A DNA stretch of 64,000 nt from UBA4582 sp002389265 (GTDB lineage Bacteria; Pseudomonadota; Gammaproteobacteria; Pseudomonadales; Azotimanducaceae), in the NCBI GenBank assembly GCA_943788825.1, contig CALSRT010000002.1, positions 1,057,820 through 1,121,819 of the forward strand, in the 5' to 3' direction. Shown here piece after piece: positions 60,020 to 64,000 of this stretch. The notes beneath the pieces were generated by a model. It saw only the letters and a program-made list of their open reading frames with translations, had not been told where the DNA came from and searched no databases. Position numbers and translations under genes: made by a program. Each line of letters opens with the position of its first letter. Within the stretch, counting starts at the first letter, position 1.

Positions 60020-62164
60020 ATGATGAAAATAAAGTGTTTATCTGCCTGGTCAGTGTTGGTCGTGAGCCTGTTACTGCAAATGTCGTCGGCCTCGGCGAGT
60101 GTGGGTAAAGTGTTGTATACCTTTGGTGTCGTGACTGTCGAGACGCCTGCTGTGCAGAAATTAGAGAAGGGCAGCGTACTTGATGCCGGTCATATCATCG
60201 TCACTGGCCCCAAAGGCTATGCGCAACTACTGTTGGAAGACGGTACTAAAATTGCCATTCGGCCGGCCTCACGGTTTGTCATTGAGTCGCTGGAGATGCC
60301 TGCCGCAGAGGGTCAGCCTGCGATCGGTGACGGCAAGGTTTTACGAGCAAGCTTCGCCCTGCAAAAGGGCGGGTTTCGAACCATCACGGGCCGAATATCC
60401 AAACGCGATCCCGCTGCTTACCAGGTATCGACGCCGTCAGCAGTCATTGGCGTGCGCGGTACTCTCTACTCTGCTCGTATGTGTTCTGGGGACTGTTCTG
60501 GCGGAAGTGCCGATGGACTTTATGTCGGTGTCTCAAATGGAGCGGTAACCCTGGCTAACGAGGCCGGCACGCTAGATTTGGCGAAAAATCAATATGGCTT
60601 CACGGCCGACGCTAACACCCCGCCAGAAAAATTACTCGCGCCACCGGAAAGCTTGAACGATGAAGGTTTGAACTTGCTGGAAGAAGAGGAAGAAGAAGAG
60701 GAAGAGGCGAGTGATGAAGAAGAGGCGGGGGACGAAGAAGAGGCGGACGAAGAGGAAGGTGACGAAGAGGAAGGTGACGCTGAAGAGGAAGGTGACGCTG
60801 AAGAGGAAGGTGACGCTGAAGAAGAAGGTGACACTGAAGAGGAAGGCGACGCTGAAGAAGATTCAGGTGACGAAGAATCAGGTGACGAAGATTCAGGTGA
60901 CGAAGATTCAGGTGACGAAGATTCAGGTAGTGAAGATTCCGGTGACGAAGATTCCGGTGACGAAGGCTCAGCTGACGAAGGCTCAGGTGACGAAGGTTCA
61001 GGTGACGAAGACGCAGGCGGTGATGCCGGTGGCGAAGACTCAGGCGGCGATACCAGTGGTGAAGACTCAGGCGGTGATGCCGGTGGCGAAGACTCCGGTA
61101 GTGATGCTGGTGGTGGTGCTGCTGGTAGTGATGATGCCGGTGGAGGTGATGCCGGTGGTGATTCCGGTGGCGCCACAGGTGCTGGTGGTGGTGACGCTGG
61201 TGGTGCTGCAGGTGGTGGTGACTCTGGTGGTGCTACAGGTGGTGGTGCTGCAGGTGGCAGTAGTTCGTCAAGTGCAGAATTTGGTACCGGTGGATCCGTT
61301 AGCGTGAGCAGTGGGCCAGCACCTGTAAGCGCTGTCCCTGCCCAGACTATGGCCGCGGTTTCTATCGTTTCACCCACAACCACAGTGGAGCCACCGCCGA
61401 TAGACGTCGTTGTCGCGGATGCTTCAGGTGAGACTATAAACCTGACTGAAGGCACTGTGGCCTCGACCCCCAGAGGACTAGCCTTTACTCGGTCAGCAGG
61501 GGCTTTAAGTACCAATGCTATCAGCGAACGGATGGAAATTGACGCGGCTGGTAACCTGCTGGGTTTCAGTGATAACAAAACGACGGTTGCGCAGATCTAT
61601 AATATCGGTACCGCAAGCAATAAAAATACCGGTTTTGATGTTGAAGGTGACCTTAAATGGGGGCGCTGGTCACAGGGTGTGGCCACTCGAGTAGATAACA
61701 GTACCGGTGTTAGCACGAATGTCGATTTGACCAATAGTAGTCTGCATTGGCTAATAGCCCCAGAAACAGGTCCAGTGCAAGTGATTACGGGCACCGCGAG
61801 TTATGTGTTAATTGGTAATACAGATCCAACCAATGACACCGGCGATGTCGGTGTGTTGGGTTCTGCCAGCCTGACGGCGGATTTTACAAATTCTACTGTA
61901 GCCTCCAGTGTTCAGCTCGGTATCGCCAATGCAGTTTGGCAAGCAGACGGCACCGGTACCGTCACGACTAACTTATTCAGCGGTTTGTACGACACGGTGA
62001 AGGTGAATGACGTGACGGGTGGTTCAGGAACTTTCAGCGGCGTGTTTACGAATTATAGTGCAGTGTTACCGCAAGGTGCCGGACTCTCTTATCAGTTGAT
62101 AAAGGATGCCCAAAAAGTTTCCGGGGTTGCCATATTTAAGGCGGCAACGGCAGGCCCAGAGTAG
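60020..62164 (+). CDS. Exported FecR-domain protein with acidic stalk and TbpB-like C-terminal barrel
   Basis: 714 residues. Signal peptide ending near SSASA (no lipobox). FecR-type domain about residues 30-190: GHIIVTGPKGYAQLLLEDGT, then YQVSTPSAVIGVRGTLYS and VGVSNGAVTLANEAG. Residues 219-420 are almost all Glu, Asp, Gly, Ser and Ala in repeats such as EEEGDAEEEGDAEEEGD and GDEDSGDEDSG. From about residue 545 the C-terminal part (ITGTASYVLIGNTDPTNDTG, GVLGSASLTADFTN, GSGTFSGVFTNY) resembles the eight-stranded barrel of TbpB/Slam substrates. Likely a non-lipidated surface protein delivered by the preceding gene product; function inferred. Confidence 0.72.
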   Translation: MMKIKCLSAWSVLVVSLLLQMSSASASVGKVLYTFGVVTVETPAVQKLEKGSVLDAGHIIVTGPKGYAQLLLEDGTKIAIRPASRFVIESLEMPAAEGQPAIGDGKVLRASFALQKGGFRTITGRISKRDPAAYQVSTPSAVIGVRGTLYSARMCSGDCSGGSADGLYVGVSNGAVTLANEAGTLDLAKNQYGFTADANTPPEKLLAPPESLNDEGLNLLEEEEEEEEEASDEEEAGDEEEADEEEGDEEEGDAEEEGDAEEEGDAEEEGDTEEEGDAEEDSGDEESGDEDSGDEDSGDEDSGSEDSGDEDSGDEGSADEGSGDEGSGDEDAGGDAGGEDSGGDTSGEDSGGDAGGEDSGSDAGGGAAGSDDAGGGDAGGDSGGATGAGGGDAGGAAGGGDSGGATGGGAAGGSSSSSAEFGTGGSVSVSSGPAPVSAVPAQTMAAVSIVSPTTTVEPPPIDVVVADASGETINLTEGTVASTPRGLAFTRSAGALSTNAISERMEIDAAGNLLGFSDNKTTVAQIYNIGTASNKNTGFDVEGDLKWGRWSQGVATRVDNSTGVSTNVDLTNSSLHWLIAPETGPVQVITGTASYVLIGNTDPTNDTGDVGVLGSASLTADFTNSTVASSVQLGIANAVWQADGTGTVTTNLFSGLYDTVKVNDVTGGSGTFSGVFTNYSAVLPQGAGLSYQLIKDAQKVSGVAIFKAATAGPE
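60678..61280 (+). repeat. Low-complexity acidic/glycine coding repeats
   Basis: A string of 12-18 base units, first GAA/GAG-rich, then GGTGACGAAGATTCA type, then GGTGGT type. It encodes the stalk of the FecR-domain protein. Opposite-strand and shifted frames over it are long and open only because of the repeat. Confidence 0.9.
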
Positions 62165-62190
62165 CTTGGCAAGCTCAAGGATTGAGTAAG

Positions 62191-64000
62191 ATGAGAAGAA
62201 ATGCGAGCACAATTTTGACTATGAAATATCAATTGCTAGGATTGATTTTATCGACCCTGATGTTGTCATCCTGTGGTGGTGGGGGCTCGTCAGCATCTGG
62301 TGTGCCAGAAGTGGTGAGTCCCAGTCAGCCAACGGCAAGCGTAGCTCGTGTCATCGAAACCCAAGTGATCAGCGGTGCCGCAACCAAAGGTCCTATCAGT
62401 AATGCGACCGTATTCTTTTATGCAATAGACGCCTTCGGTTTTCCCGTTGGCGATGCGTTGGCGACGACGACCACCGATGCTACGGGTAATTTTACGGTTT
62501 CTTTGCCCGCCATAACGGCGCCTGTATTGGTTGAGACGCTCGGTGGATCATTCATTGATGAATCTGATCAAGAGACTGATGTCGCGTTAAAGCGCCAGAT
62601 CCTCTTAAGCGAGACGCAAGGTTTCTTATCGGTTTTGCCAGTGGGATCCAGCACTGTAGCGATTACCCCGTTCACTGAGGCGTTGGTAACCCTGGTGCGC
62701 AACCAGGCGCAAGTGAGTGGCGATTTTCTGGGCCAGCTTGCTGAAACTACTAAGGTCTATAGCGACGCCATAGGTTTGGATGTGTTGACCACAGTGCCGA
62801 CTAATCCGCTGGCACCTGCAGCGACGGCAACGACGGATGCTACGCGCTACGCGCTTCTCTTGGGCGCTGTGGCGAACACATCGAACAACGTGGCTATTCA
62901 ATTGGGGTCCGCAACCCCGACCTATGAAATCATCAAGGCCGTCATTTCAGATCTAGTAGACGGTGTTGTCGATGGAAAGCAGTTCAATAGCTCGGTTTTA
63001 GTCGGTGACACGAGCAGAACCTTGCCGAGCAATATCGACTTCGAACAGGAAATGATCCGTTTTAAGAACAACAACGCCGCTGTCTACACTTCAGTGGCGT
63101 TACCACAGATTAATTCAACCAGTTTGGTTAACTCCGTCCCCCAAGCGATTGTAAATGTATCAACTTCTGTTGCACAGGGGGCTCAAGTTACGCTTGATGG
63201 TACTGCTAGCAGAGATGCTGAAGCATCACCATTAACCTACGCCTGGACCCAGCTCGCGGGTACACCCGTAACGTTGAGTAGCGCCACAGTCGCCGCGCCG
63301 ACCTTTAGCGCACCAGTAATCATTGGAGCTCTGAGGTTTCGGCTTTTGGTGACTGATCCCGGTGGCTTGGCAAATAGCGCTGAAGTCGTAGTTAACGTGG
63401 GCGGTGTACCGCCAACTGCTGCGGCGGTGGCTGTCTCAACGAAAGCTGTTGGCGCAACCGTCATCCAGAACACGACAGTGATCCTGGACGGCTCGGCGTC
63501 CACAGATAATCTGGGTATTGTGAGCTACCAATGGTCCCAGATATTGGGTGCACCAGTGACGCTGGCGAATGCTAACACCAGTATTGCGAGTTTTACTGCG
63601 CCACCGCGGTTGATTGGTCCGGCTGAAGATTTAGCGTTTAGTTTGACGGTTGTTGACGCTGATGGCTTGACGAGTGTTGCTGAGGTTCAGGCTAGCATCA
63701 AGCCTGCGACGAATGGAAATAAGGTTTTTGTTTTAAGACAGAATTTCGCACCTTGGATGGAGGGTAGCGGTATAGAGTCTATTGGTGTGTTTGATTTTAA
63801 TATTGGTACTAATACCGGCACACTGATACCAAGCCTTTATACAAAGGAAAATCAAAATTTAGCCTTTAACTTCAAGCAAGATGGCCCGACGTTGACAATA
63901 AATTTTGAAGGTGGCGGTCTGGTGACAGATGTCATTAGCTCACTCAATGCTGCATTCGATGAGCTGACAACGACAACGAGGGTCAGTCAAGCTGCTCTGA
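62191..64000 (+). CDS. Large lipoprotein with PKD/REJ-like repeats, 3' end outside the window
   Basis: 603 residues visible, open to the window edge. Signal ends in lipobox MLSSC followed by a Gly/Ser linker, which predicts an anchored outer-membrane or surface lipoprotein. Around residues 60-115 (ISGAATKGPISNATVFFY, TTDATGNFTVSLP) is a carboxypeptidase-regulatory-like beta domain. Two beta-sandwich repeats of PKD/REJ type follow at about 318-405 and 405-507 (VTLDGTASRDAEASPLTYAW; VILDGSASTDNLGIVSYQW). ATG 62191 has AAGG ten bases upstream; ATG 62221 gives a cleaner signal peptide. Close behind the FecR gene (26 bases), so probably the same transcript. Confidence 0.75.
   Translation, partial: MRRNASTILTMKYQLLGLILSTLMLSSCGGGGSSASGVPEVVSPSQPTASVARVIETQVISGAATKGPISNATVFFYAIDAFGFPVGDALATTTTDATGNFTVSLPAITAPVLVETLGGSFIDESDQETDVALKRQILLSETQGFLSVLPVGSSTVAITPFTEALVTLVRNQAQVSGDFLGQLAETTKVYSDAIGLDVLTTVPTNPLAPAATATTDATRYALLLGAVANTSNNVAIQLGSATPTYEIIKAVISDLVDGVVDGKQFNSSVLVGDTSRTLPSNIDFEQEMIRFKNNNAAVYTSVALPQINSTSLVNSVPQAIVNVSTSVAQGAQVTLDGTASRDAEASPLTYAWTQLAGTPVTLSSATVAAPTFSAPVIIGALRFRLLVTDPGGLANSAEVVVNVGGVPPTAAAVAVSTKAVGATVIQNTTVILDGSASTDNLGIVSYQWSQILGAPVTLANANTSIASFTAPPRLIGPAEDLAFSLTVVDADGLTSVAEVQASIKPATNGNKVFVLRQNFAPWMEGSGIESIGVFDFNIGTNTGTLIPSLYTKENQNLAFNFKQDGPTLTINFEGGGLVTDVISSLNAAFDELTTTTRVSQAAL

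Noticed and set aside
60711..61307. 198-codon frame full of Lys-Ile-Gln-Val-Thr repeats on the plus strand
   Set aside because: Shifted frame of the same repeat, inside a gene with a signal peptide and known domain in the main frame.
60589..61578. 329-codon open frame on the minus strand, rich in Ser and Pro
   Set aside because: It is opposite the acidic repeat of the FecR-domain gene; the repeat alone keeps it open. No start site or domain.

Overview
The window reads as a chromosome segment of a Gram-negative gammaproteobacterium, probably from the Pseudomonadales/Cellvibrionales side. It carries a complete tolQRAB-pal-cpoB set, a BamC lipoprotein, several lipobox proteins and bacterial-type ProRS and AspRS. 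From memory, the gene order arsC-yihY-thioredoxin-proS ... aspS-yebC-ruvCAB-tolQRAB-pal-cpoB-queE-queC-tRNA-Lys ... nadA-M48 protease-tusA-perM-dapA-bamC-MBL closely follows one block of the Pseudomonas aeruginosa chromosome. No phage, transposase, integrase or CRISPR array was seen.

Layout. 1-2791: 3' part of a propionyl-CoA synthetase gene, a YdfG-like SDR and an ABM-domain protein. 2870-28218: conserved housekeeping block covering tRNA charging, HU, Holliday junction processing, the Tol-Pal envelope complex, queuosine precursor synthesis, tRNA-Lys, NAD synthesis, outer-membrane quality control, lysine/diaminopimelate synthesis and the BAM accessory protein. 28219-31574: a small ORF under a LexA-like box, a cysteine-free CnoX-like protein, RmuC, and an AT-rich gap with DnaA boxes. 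31575-36981: two-component solute:sodium symporter, glutamine-synthetase-like enzyme, class I amidotransferase and an MBL hydrolase. 37043-40606: SDR and a paired acyl-CoA dehydrogenase set. 40894-44482: RIO kinase, a small unknown protein, DUF2239 and a MATE exporter. 44824-48474: sugar/sugar-acid catabolism (fructokinase, S4 protein, Zn-alcohol dehydrogenase, enolase-superfamily dehydratase). 48590-58172: amidohydrolases, GMC oxidoreductase, PspC, ThDP enzyme, GNAT and GlpD.

58173-64000 is the most unusual part. A repeat-rich upstream region precedes a TPR/outer-membrane-barrel protein resembling the Slam (DUF560) translocators. Next comes a 714-residue exported FecR-domain protein with a very acidic low-complexity stalk and a C-terminal domain resembling the barrel of Slam substrates, then a large lipoprotein with PKD/REJ-like repeats that runs off the window. 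The likely reading is a surface-protein secretion and display cassette. The Slam and TbpB-barrel assignments rest on pattern recognition, not on a search.

Most operons are compact, with 1-4 base overlaps at stop/start junctions. Start codons were chosen by Shine-Dalgarno spacing and family N-termini. Alternatives are given where they matter.
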